From: Paenibacillus sp. LS1 | Lineage (GTDB): Bacteria; Bacillota; Bacilli; Paenibacillales; Paenibacillaceae | Assembly: GCF_026013365.1 (NCBI RefSeq) | Contig: NZ_JAPDOE010000021.1 | Coordinates: forward strand, 1-52,852 | Direction: 5' to 3' | DNA: 52,852 nt | Shown here: one piece after another, positions 32,772 through 40,096 of the stretch | Numbering within the stretch: position 1 is the stretch's first letter | Layout: every line of letters starts with the position of its first letter | Position numbers and translations under genes: made by a program | The notes under the pieces: model-generated | What the model saw: only the letters and a program-made list of their open reading frames with translations | What the model was told of the DNA's origin: nothing | The model's database searches: none

Positions 32772-34568
32772 ATGGAAGAGCAGCAACAAGCAGGGCAGAA
32801 TGAACCGAAGGTAGGAAAAAAGGGATTTAAGGATTTCGTCAAGCTGATCGCTTCCACGAATCCGCCAAAGCTGATCCTGATTCTGGCCCTCATCTTAACC
32901 CTGATTCAAACAACAGCCGGACTGATCGTACCATTGATGACCAAAGGTCTGATTGATGGACTTACCACTTCGGCATTGAACAAATCTGTAATTTTATTGT
33001 TGCTGGGGGCATTTGTGATTCAGGCGATTGCCTCGGGTATTAGCATTTATATGTTAAATTACGCCGGACAACGCGTCGTAGCAACGCTTCGTACCAAGCT
33101 GTGGAACAAGGTATTGTCGCTGAGAATGCCGTATTTTGATCGCAATCGGACAGGCGATACGATGAGTCGGATTACCAATGATACAAGCCAGATCATGACA
33201 TTGATCGCAGATTATCTGGTTTCCTTTGTGTCCAACATCGTTGCTGTTGTAGGTGGCGTGGCATTACTATTTTACTTGGATTGGGTGATGTCGCTCATTA
33301 TTCTGAGTCTGGTGCCACTTACGCTTCTGATTCTTCTGCCAGTCGGTAAGAAAATGTACAAGATCTCCAAGAAACAACAGGACGAGATGGCAGGTCTTAC
33401 GTCAGTGCTCAGTCAGGTAATTGGCGAGATCCGTTTGGTTAAAGCCTACGGCACGGAGAAACAGGAAGTGGAAGCAGGGGATTCCCGAATTCGTAAAATG
33501 TTCGCTTTTGGCTTGCAGGAAGCACGCATCCTTGCTCTGATCGGTCCCTTGTTTACATTTGTCATGACTGCCGTGTTGGTCGTTATTCTGGGTGTGGGGG
33601 GAATGCGCGTAGCGTCTGGCATGTTATCGCCTGGTGAATTGGTCGCATTCATTTTGCTTTTGTTCCAGGTCATTATGCCAATGGGTCAATTCACAACACT
33701 GTACTCTCGTTTGCAAAAAGTCGTAGGTGCAACAGAGCGCATACAAGCGATCCTTGCCGATGAGGAAGAGCCACATGACAGTACCAAGGTAGCTCCAAAA
33801 GGAAATGAGACGATTGCATTCCATGATGTACACTTTTCCTATGTTACAGGTGAGGAAGTGCTGCACGGTATCAATCTGACGGTACCTACACAAAAAGTGA
33901 CGGCCATTGTCGGTCCAAGCGGTAGCGGCAAATCAACGCTGTTCTCTTTGATGGAGCAGTTCTATATGCCCGATTCAGGCCACATTTCGTATGGAGGACA
34001 AGCCATAACGGATTATTCGTTGGCCTCCTGGCGCAGCAAGATCGGGTATGTTTCTCAGGAAAGTCCTCTTATGGCGGGCACGATCAAAGACAACATCACG
34101 TACGGTTTGGACCGTGAGGTCACGATGGATGAGATAAGGCGAGCTGCTGAGATGGCCTATTCTGCCGATTTTATCGACAAGCTGCCACAGGGTTATGACA
34201 CGGAAGTGGGTGAGAGGGGAATCAAGTTATCCGGGGGCCAACGTCAGCGGATTGCTATTGCTCGTGCCTTACTGCGCAGTCCGGATATTCTTATGTTGGA
34301 TGAAGCAACATCTAGTCTGGACAGTACCTCGGAGTATGAAGTACAACAGGCTTTGTCCAACCTGATGGAAGGCAGAACCACGATCGTGATCGCGCACCGA
34401 CTGTCCACAGTTGTGGATTCCGATCAAATTGTTGTACTGGAGCATGGACATGTTACCGGAACAGGAACCCATACAGAATTAATTAGCAATCATCCGGTAT
34501 ACCGTGAATTAGCGCAGAAGCAGTTTGTGGCACAGGAAGGAAATGCAGCTACAGTACAAAATGATTAG
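32772..34568 (+). CDS. ABC exporter half-transporter (multidrug/BmrA-like)
   Basis: A 598-residue fused membrane-ATPase protein. The six-helix exporter domain occupies about residues 30-330 (LILALILTLIQTTAGLIVPLMTKGLIDG onward) and the nucleotide-binding domain residues 360-590: Walker A GPSGSGKST, Q-loop YVSQESPLMAGTI, signature LSGGQRQRIAIARALL, Walker B ILMLDEATSSLD, H-loop IAHRLST. It should dimerise to export hydrophobic compounds or lipids. Start is ATG 32772 after GGGAGGA. It lies between the purine permease and the NRPS region and could serve either product export or self-defence; it is not clearly coupled to the cluster because a terminator follows. Confidence 0.9.
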   Translation: MEEQQQAGQNEPKVGKKGFKDFVKLIASTNPPKLILILALILTLIQTTAGLIVPLMTKGLIDGLTTSALNKSVILLLLGAFVIQAIASGISIYMLNYAGQRVVATLRTKLWNKVLSLRMPYFDRNRTGDTMSRITNDTSQIMTLIADYLVSFVSNIVAVVGGVALLFYLDWVMSLIILSLVPLTLLILLPVGKKMYKISKKQQDEMAGLTSVLSQVIGEIRLVKAYGTEKQEVEAGDSRIRKMFAFGLQEARILALIGPLFTFVMTAVLVVILGVGGMRVASGMLSPGELVAFILLLFQVIMPMGQFTTLYSRLQKVVGATERIQAILADEEEPHDSTKVAPKGNETIAFHDVHFSYVTGEEVLHGINLTVPTQKVTAIVGPSGSGKSTLFSLMEQFYMPDSGHISYGGQAITDYSLASWRSKIGYVSQESPLMAGTIKDNITYGLDREVTMDEIRRAAEMAYSADFIDKLPQGYDTEVGERGIKLSGGQRQRIAIARALLRSPDILMLDEATSSLDSTSEYEVQQALSNLMEGRTTIVIAHRLSTVVDSDQIVVLEHGHVTGTGTHTELISNHPVYRELAQKQFVAQEGNAATVQND

Positions 34569-34585
34569 TAATTCCCATTAATGCA

Positions 34586-34635
34586 GGGTCTCCGTTATAA
34601 ATACCCATGAGGTATTTCAACGGAGATCCTTTTTC
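34586..34635 (+). terminator. Terminator after the ABC exporter
   Basis: GGGTCTCCGTT pairs with AACGGAGATCC, with an inner AATACC/GGTATT stem, followed by a T tract. It separates the ABC gene from the tetR operon. Confidence 0.9.
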
Positions 34636-34662
34636 TATTTCTTTTTCTTTAAATTCCTCATA

Positions 34663-34692
34663 TTGACAGTAAGACCCAACATACTCTATATT
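34663..34692 (+). promoter_or_regulatory. Sigma-A promoter of the tetR-ABC operon
   Basis: A perfect TTGACA (34663-34668) and TATATT (34687-34692) are spaced by 18 bases. The operator-like palindrome at 34697-34713 lies at the expected start of transcription. Confidence 0.75.
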
Positions 34693-34696
34693 ATAG

Positions 34697-34713
34697 ATAC
34701 CGACCGTTGGTAT
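34697..34713. promoter_or_regulatory. Operator-like palindrome for the TetR regulator
   Basis: ATACCGACCGTTGGTAT is a near-perfect 17-bp inverted repeat (one mismatched pair within the arms) covering the transcription start just downstream of the minus-10 box. Its position and size fit autorepression by the TetR protein encoded next, with ABC-pump genes under the same control. Confidence 0.65.
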
Positions 34714-34729
34714 GTATAAGGAGGAACTT

Positions 34730-35389
34730 ATGGCCAGAAATAAATACCCTGAGCAGACACTGGACCTGATTCTGGCAGTCTCAACTCAAATGTTTACCGA
34801 AAAGGGATATGAAAAGACCAGTATTCAAGACATTATAGATGAATTAGGCATGTCCAAAGGTGCAATATATCATCATTTCAAGTCCAAGGAGGATATCCTT
34901 AGTGCAGTGATGGAGAAGGAGCTTGGGCGGGCAGAAGACATGTTTATGGAACTCATCCAGAACACGCATGCTCCGAATGCCAGACAGAAGCTCATCAGTA
35001 TTTTGGAAAATATTATCGTTGATCCTGGGATACAATCTAATTCAATTGATCAGGTTCTAAGCACTCAAATCAAGAATCCACAGTTTGTACTTGGTGGAAT
35101 CAGGAAGGGTGTTCTAAAAGACGCACGAATTATTGCCAATATCATGGAGCAAGGCAAGAGCGATGGATCGATTTCTGTCGAATACCCGCTGGAGTGCGCT
35201 GAAATCTTCATGCTGCTCGTTAATATCTGGATCAACCCTCTTCTTTTTGGACGAGATCAGGCACAGACATTGGAAAGACTCAAGTTTCTACAGCACATGA
35301 TGAAGCTTTTGGGAGCGGATATCGTAAGTGAACAGCTTATTCAGCGAATTACGAATCGGCATGCTAGCACAGGAGGCTATGTGGGATGA
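34730..35389 (+). CDS. TetR/AcrR family transcriptional regulator
   Basis: A 219-residue repressor. The N-terminal helix-turn-helix is classical: TLDLILAVSTQMFTEKGYEKTSIQDIIDELGMSKGAIYHHFKSKEDIL. The C-terminal ligand and dimer domain has no recognisable specificity. ATG 34730 lies 8 bases after AAGGAGG; the upstream ATG 34712 includes that site. It overlaps the downstream ATPase gene by 4 bases (ATGA). Binding to the palindrome at 34697 is inferred. The ligand could be the cluster's peptide, making export product-inducible. Confidence 0.9.
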   Translation: MARNKYPEQTLDLILAVSTQMFTEKGYEKTSIQDIIDELGMSKGAIYHHFKSKEDILSAVMEKELGRAEDMFMELIQNTHAPNARQKLISILENIIVDPGIQSNSIDQVLSTQIKNPQFVLGGIRKGVLKDARIIANIMEQGKSDGSISVEYPLECAEIFMLLVNIWINPLLFGRDQAQTLERLKFLQHMMKLLGADIVSEQLIQRITNRHASTGGYVG

Positions 35390-36123
35390 GTGGGAAGGGC
35401 TTAATTGTAGAAATGGAAGGTATCTCTAGGTCTTTTGGCGAGAGAGAAGTCATTCGAAACTGTACGATGAACTTGCCGGAGGGCAGTATCTATGGCTTTT
35501 TGGGACCGAACGGAGCTGGGAAAACCACGGTGATGAAAATATTAACTGGTTTACTAAAGCAGAGCAGCGGTCATGCCAAAGTACTTGGAATGGATGTTTC
35601 GACTCACCGGGATGAGATGCTGGGACAGGTGGGGAGTCTGATAGAAGTACCCATTTTTTTTGAACATCTGTCGGCAAAGGAGAATTTGCAGATTCATCTC
35701 GCTTATATGGATAAAGATGATAACAATGTGATGGAATTCTTGGAAATGGTAGGGCTTGAACAGACAGGTAGCCAAGTGGTTTCTACATTTTCGTTAGGTA
35801 TGCGCCAGCGTCTTGCTATTGCCAGAGCCGTCATTCACAAACCCAAGCTCTTGATACTGGATGAGCCGATTAACGGACTTGATCCCTTAGCTATTCGGGA
35901 AATGAGGGCATTATTTAAACGTTTTGTCAACGAATATGGGATGTCTATCTTGATCTCCAGTCACATTATTTCAGAACTGGAACAAGTGGCTGATATTATT
36001 GGAGTCATTGTTAATGGCTCAATTATCCGTGAGATGCATATGACTGAAATCCTTGCAAAGTTTCCAAATGGATTGGAGGAATACTTTTTTGAAGTGACGA
36101 GTGGAGGGACAGAAATTGCGTAA
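35386..36123 (+). CDS. ABC transporter ATP-binding protein (BcrA-like)
   Basis: A 245-residue ATPase: Walker A GPNGAGKTT, Q-loop VGSLIEVPIFFEHLSAKENL, signature FSLGMRQRLAIARAVIH, Walker B LLILDEPINGLDPLAIREM, H-loop LISSHIISELE. It resembles BcrA/lantibiotic-immunity ATPases that pair with ABC-2 permeases to remove membrane-active peptides. It overlaps tetR by 4 bases and the permease gene by 8, so the three are coupled. Next to an NRPS cluster, self-resistance is a sensible guess. Confidence 0.9.
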   Translation: MSGKGLIVEMEGISRSFGEREVIRNCTMNLPEGSIYGFLGPNGAGKTTVMKILTGLLKQSSGHAKVLGMDVSTHRDEMLGQVGSLIEVPIFFEHLSAKENLQIHLAYMDKDDNNVMEFLEMVGLEQTGSQVVSTFSLGMRQRLAIARAVIHKPKLLILDEPINGLDPLAIREMRALFKRFVNEYGMSILISSHIISELEQVADIIGVIVNGSIIREMHMTEILAKFPNGLEEYFFEVTSGGTEIA

Positions 36124-36814
36124 GCTTATCCGTCTGGAGCTGAAAAGGCACAGAATGAACGTGTACTTAAAAGCAAGTGTAGCGGTGTCCCTGGGTTTAA
36201 TCGCTTTTGTTTATTTTATAGCTTACGTGGCCCAGGTTGAGAATGAGGCAGACTTTCAAACGTACCCCAACATTCTCTTGTTTACTTCGATTATTAGCAT
36301 GATTTGTTTTTCTGTATTAGCTTCAGTCATGTATTCCCGAGTAGTGATCGAAGAGTATTCTGGAAATCGTTTGACATTGTTGTTTACGTATCCTGTAAAT
36401 CGGAAAAAGATGTTGCTCGCCAAAGTGATTCTCGTTTCAAGCTTCTCAACGATTGCGATGATCGGAGGGAACTTACTGGCGTTATTCATTTTTGCAATGA
36501 CGGAATCGGTGGCTCCCATTGTAAATGACAAAATGTCGTTAAATCTGGTGTTATCGATGATATTAACCATTGTCAGTCTATCCATTAGTGCGAGCGTTTG
36601 TAGTCTAGCCGCTATGCGTATCGGGTTCGTTCGCAAATCTGTGCCGTCTGCTATCGTATCTTCTTTGCTTCTATGTGCACTTATTGGGAATCTCGTGATT
36701 GGTAGTGCCCAAAATCAGCTTCTTCTGATTTTCCTGGCATTAATAATGATTGCGTTAGGGGTGTTTATCGTCATGGAATTGATGAATCGCATCCATACGA
36801 TGGAGACAGAATGA
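36116..36814 (+). CDS. ABC-2 type transporter permease
   Basis: A 232-residue protein with six hydrophobic segments, for example VAVSLGLIAFVYFIAYVAQ, ILLFTSIISMICFSVLASVMYS and LLLIFLALIMIALGVFIVMEL, and the cytosolic VIEEYSGNRLTLLFTYPVNRKKMLLAK loop typical of bacitracin/lantibiotic-type ABC-2 permeases. I choose TTG 36116 (MRKLIRLELKRHR) with GGAGGGA 8 bases upstream; GTG 36101 also lies in frame. It overlaps the ATPase gene, its obvious partner. Substrate unknown. Confidence 0.85.
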   Translation: MRKLIRLELKRHRMNVYLKASVAVSLGLIAFVYFIAYVAQVENEADFQTYPNILLFTSIISMICFSVLASVMYSRVVIEEYSGNRLTLLFTYPVNRKKMLLAKVILVSSFSTIAMIGGNLLALFIFAMTESVAPIVNDKMSLNLVLSMILTIVSLSISASVCSLAAMRIGFVRKSVPSAIVSSLLLCALIGNLVIGSAQNQLLLIFLALIMIALGVFIVMELMNRIHTMETE

Positions 36815-36851
36815 CCTTGTGGTATGAAGGCAAAGAAAGGGGAGAAGAAAA

Positions 36852-37640
36852 GTGTTGAAAAGCAGTGAACTTAGCCTCTGTAAAACGATAGATGTAGATC
36901 AACCCATAGATGACATTGAGTTGGATTGGTTGTCAGGCGATATTCATGTACTTTTGGGGGACGATGAATTAATTCAGATCATGCAGTATGCTGATAAGCG
37001 CTATTCCGAGCGAAAATTAATGCAGCCAAGTATTACCGGCAATAAATTAAGTATTGTGGATGGACGAAAAAAAGCAGGTTTCATTGGACTTAATCTCGGC
37101 CGGACCGCTTTGGAACTGCACGTCCCTCGTCGTGTTTTAAATTCCATTCTAGTGAAAACAACAGGTGGTCAGCTTGCGATGAATGGAATTCAAGCTAGCC
37201 GTTGTCAATGTAAAGTCACTTCGGGCAGTTTAACGATATCCGGAAACATGGAAAAGCTTGAGGTATACGCAACGGCATCAGATTTCTACGCAAATAATGT
37301 AAAAGCAAATAGATTCATTCTCCACTCCAGTTCATCCAAGATCGAGATTACAGGTGAATTTCAACATGTGGAATCGAAGACTACGGGGAGGGGGCTTCAT
37401 ATGGATTGTCTTCAAACTCCAAATAGTTTCCATTCTATATCCACTGGAATGAAGGCCGTAGTCTGCATTCCAGATCAAGAAGGCTTTGAAGTGCAGCTGA
37501 ACGAAAGATCAGGCGCATTAAAAAGCGATTTTGAACTGACTCCTGTACAGGGTCAACCTAAACGATTCTCATACAAAAATGGAAAAAGGCAATTTCAAAT
37601 CGATATTCGTGGGGGATCCTTTCATTTAAAGAGAAGGTAA
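36852..37640 (+). CDS. DUF4097-like beta-helix protein
   Basis: A 262-residue protein of repeated short strands: IELDWLSGDIHVLLGDDELIQIMQY, LSIVDGRKKAGFIGLNLGRTALELHVPRRVLNSILVKTTGGQLAMNG, CQCKVTSGSLTISGNMEKLEVYA, HVESKTTGRGLHMD. This right-handed beta-solenoid pattern marks DUF4097, often found beside ABC pumps and anti-sigma genes. No signal peptide or membrane segment is visible, so it is probably cytosolic, unlike many relatives. GTG 36852 follows AAAGGGGAGAAG. Probably in the tetR operon; role not known. Confidence 0.75.
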   Translation: MLKSSELSLCKTIDVDQPIDDIELDWLSGDIHVLLGDDELIQIMQYADKRYSERKLMQPSITGNKLSIVDGRKKAGFIGLNLGRTALELHVPRRVLNSILVKTTGGQLAMNGIQASRCQCKVTSGSLTISGNMEKLEVYATASDFYANNVKANRFILHSSSSKIEITGEFQHVESKTTGRGLHMDCLQTPNSFHSISTGMKAVVCIPDQEGFEVQLNERSGALKSDFELTPVQGQPKRFSYKNGKRQFQIDIRGGSFHLKRR

Positions 37641-37675
37641 CTGAGTAATCCGATGAAAATGAAGGAGGCATGCAA

Positions 37676-37846
37676 ATGGCAGGCTGGATTGTGGGCATAT
37701 CCTTTTCCTCTATTGTACTAATCATAGGAGTCTATGGTGTATTAAATAGCAAACGCAGGCATGTCAGGAATAAATGGGCTTGGTGGTTCATTTTGTTCGG
37801 TTGTTGTGCGCTTGTCAGTGCAGTGATTAATTATCAATTCAAATAG
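37676..37846 (+). CDS. Small membrane protein (56 aa)
   Basis: A 56-residue protein with two hydrophobic helices (WIVGISFSSIVLIIGVYGVL and WAWWFILFGCCALVSAVINY) separated by a basic loop (NSKRRHVRNK), so both ends are probably outside the cytoplasm. AAGGAGG ends 7 bases before ATG 37676; the in-frame ATG 37670 is too close. Coding is supported by this site and its place between the DUF4097 and MFS genes on the same strand. Its size and pairing with pump genes suggest a pump accessory or immunity peptide, but this is a guess. Confidence 0.75.
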   Translation: MAGWIVGISFSSIVLIIGVYGVLNSKRRHVRNKWAWWFILFGCCALVSAVINYQFK

Positions 37847-37876
37847 CTTTAATCCTGCAACAAAGGGGGAGTTCAT

Positions 37877-39163
37877 ATCTTATTAGGTTTTAATCGAAAT
37901 TTCAACCTGATTCTGATAGGACAGATCATTACCTTATTTGGAAGTGCTATCCTACGTTTTGCACTGTCATTGTATATTCTTGATTTTACAGGCTCTGCAG
38001 AGACGTTTGCTGTGTTGCTTGCTGTTTCAACGTTACCCACCATACTTCTATCCCCCATTGGAGGAGCGATCGCGGATCGGGTAAATCGAAAACATCTAAT
38101 TGTGTCCTTCGACTTCATCAGTTTTGTAGTAACGGGTGGATTGCTTGCATTCCTTTATGCAGGATCAGGTGACATGGTTATTATCATTGGAGCAGTTATG
38201 ACAATATTAGCTCTGGTCAGCACCTTCTATCACCCTACTGTGCAAGCGAGTATACCTTTGTTGGTTGAAGAGGATAAATTAATGAAGGCTAACGGTGCAG
38301 TATCGGGCATCGGAGCCATCACAAACTTTGCAGGTCCTGTGCTCGGAGGACTGATTTACGGATTTGCAGGGATTGAATTTATCGTCGCTGTTACGTGTGC
38401 CAGTTTTTTGATTGCTGCGATCATTGAACTTTTTATCCGGATTCCTTTTTTCAAAGAGGCCAGAGTTCAGGGAATGCTCAAAACGATTGGATCGGATCTA
38501 GCAATAGGATTTCGCTACATTCATAAAGAGAATCCCTTCTTACTTAAAATTATTATGATTGCCGCATTGATTAATTTGTTTATAACTCCTCTTTTTTTAG
38601 TGGGTATTCCTTATGTTATTAAAGTGCTAATGCATATGGAAGATCAATACTTCGGGTATACACAAGGAGGAATATCATTGAGTATGATCGTTGCTGCTGC
38701 GGTCATAGGCTTTGTTGCAGGGAAAATAAGAATTAACAACTTATATTTATACTTTTTAGGCAGCGGAATTATATTTTTACCTATGGCTTTCGCTATTTAC
38801 CCTTCCTGGTTGGGCGGGGATCAACAACCCATTATTGCATATCTCGTGTTTTCTCTCTGTGCCATGTTAATTATGTTTGTCATTACACTTGTTAACATTT
38901 TTTTTACTACACTCCTGCAGAAAAAAACGCCTAATGCTTTGTTGGGCAAAGTGATGGCTATATTGTTTGCTATATCGACATGTGCAGTCCCTATTGGTCA
39001 AGTGGTGACAGGAACATTGATTGATAAATTTACGAATAATATGTACATTCTCGTTATCTTGATTGGTATGATCACCATCATTATATCGCTCGTTATGAAA
39101 AAGCTGTTGAGCTCATCAAGTGAAAACTCCACAACGCAAGATACAGTAACTACGCAGGTTTGA
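37877..39163 (+). CDS. MFS efflux transporter, probable AUC start
   Basis: A 428-residue major facilitator protein with 12 helices in MefA/macrolide-efflux style: NRNFNLILIGQIITLFGSAILRFALSLYILD (TM1), then SPIGGAIADRVNRKHLIVSFD, the TM2-TM3 loop motif. No ATG, GTG or TTG is available before TM1: in frame, the first such codon is TTG 37970, which would remove TM1 and has no ribosome site. AAAGGGGGAG ends 5 bases before ATC 37877, which would give MLLGFNRNF, as expected for the family. I therefore propose AUC initiation, or a frameshift or sequencing error nearby. It lies before the thioesterase gene and could export the NRPS product. Confidence 0.8.
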   Translation: MLLGFNRNFNLILIGQIITLFGSAILRFALSLYILDFTGSAETFAVLLAVSTLPTILLSPIGGAIADRVNRKHLIVSFDFISFVVTGGLLAFLYAGSGDMVIIIGAVMTILALVSTFYHPTVQASIPLLVEEDKLMKANGAVSGIGAITNFAGPVLGGLIYGFAGIEFIVAVTCASFLIAAIIELFIRIPFFKEARVQGMLKTIGSDLAIGFRYIHKENPFLLKIIMIAALINLFITPLFLVGIPYVIKVLMHMEDQYFGYTQGGISLSMIVAAAVIGFVAGKIRINNLYLYFLGSGIIFLPMAFAIYPSWLGGDQQPIIAYLVFSLCAMLIMFVITLVNIFFTTLLQKKTPNALLGKVMAILFAISTCAVPIGQVVTGTLIDKFTNNMYILVILIGMITIIISLVMKKLLSSSSENSTTQDTVTTQV

Positions 39164-39199
39164 TCAGACAGCTTTTACGAAAAAGGAGAAAGAACAAAA

Positions 39200-39913
39200 A
39201 TGAAGCGAATGCAATTATTCTGTTTGCCTTATGCTGGTGGAAGTTCATCCATGTATTATGAATTTGCCTCTAATCTTCCTGAATGGATTGAAATGATACC
39301 CATTGAATATTCCGAGCTGGGGCAGAAGAATATGAACTCAAGCTTCCAACATATGGTTCGGGAGTTGGCGGTTCAAGTGCAGGAGTTATGGGACGAGAAA
39401 CCTTTTGCCATAATGGGTTATAGCATGGGGAGCCTTGTAGCGTACGAACTTTATTATGAGATTTTACAAAAGTACCATAGAAAACCGATTCACATGTTCT
39501 TTGCAGCTCATGTTCCCCCAAGTCAACATACAGCGAAGAATTTAACACGTACAGATGTGGAAAAGAGGGTGAAAGCTAACTTGTCTAGTATGGGAGTAAA
39601 TCTTCCTATCACAGAACAACAAACCTTGTTGGAGTGGATCGTACCGAAATATCTTAAAGATCTTGATCTCTACTCAAAATATTCGTATGAACAAGGTAGA
39701 CAGGGGATCGATGCTAATATCACTGTACTTTATTCTGATGAGGAGAATCAGCAGAGACAAATTTTTGATTGGTCACCCCTTTGTTCAAAATTCTGTATGT
39801 ATCATCGAATGGGGCCGAGTCACTTCTTTATTAATCAGGAAGCCAAGCGTATGGCTTGGGAAGTCAGTCAGTCCATTTCCAATGAATTGAGGCAGCCAAT
39901 TTTGTCAAAATAA
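39200..39913 (+). CDS. Type II thioesterase (SrfAD-like)
   Basis: A 237-residue alpha/beta hydrolase. LFCLPYAGGSSSMYYEF at the start, the nucleophile elbow MGYSMGSLVAYEL (Ser75), a likely acid in TVLYSDEEN, and the catalytic His in MGPSHFFIN match external thioesterases of NRPS clusters. Type II thioesterases clear misprimed or stalled acyl groups from carrier-protein arms. AAAAAGGAGAAAG precedes ATG 39200, 36 bases after the MFS stop. Its position ahead of the synthetases supports the role. Confidence 0.92.
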   Translation: MKRMQLFCLPYAGGSSSMYYEFASNLPEWIEMIPIEYSELGQKNMNSSFQHMVRELAVQVQELWDEKPFAIMGYSMGSLVAYELYYEILQKYHRKPIHMFFAAHVPPSQHTAKNLTRTDVEKRVKANLSSMGVNLPITEQQTLLEWIVPKYLKDLDLYSKYSYEQGRQGIDANITVLYSDEENQQRQIFDWSPLCSKFCMYHRMGPSHFFINQEAKRMAWEVSQSISNELRQPILSK

Positions 39914-40096
39914 TGGCTTATTTTTTGTCAAACTTTCAGATTGTTTGTCGAACGCTAAAAACGGTGAAGGATATTCTCTTTTAGTGAAGAATATGGTTCT
40001 TTAGATCCATATTTATCATTAAAAGAGATTTTTTGTTTTGTTTTTTATTTTTTTATCTTTATTTCAATTTAATTACAATTATTGTAGGAGGCTAAC
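39914..40096 (+). promoter_or_regulatory. AT-rich leader of the NRPS genes with alternative hairpins
   Basis: 183 bases, very T-rich. ATATTCT (39971-39977) can pair with AGAATAT (39988-39994), or AATATGG (39990-39996) can pair with CCATATT (40007-40013); these exclude each other. Long T runs follow. It may be an attenuator or a weak terminator-promoter region. No sigma-A promoter stands out. AGGAGG precedes ATG 40097 by 5 bases. Confidence 0.45.
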
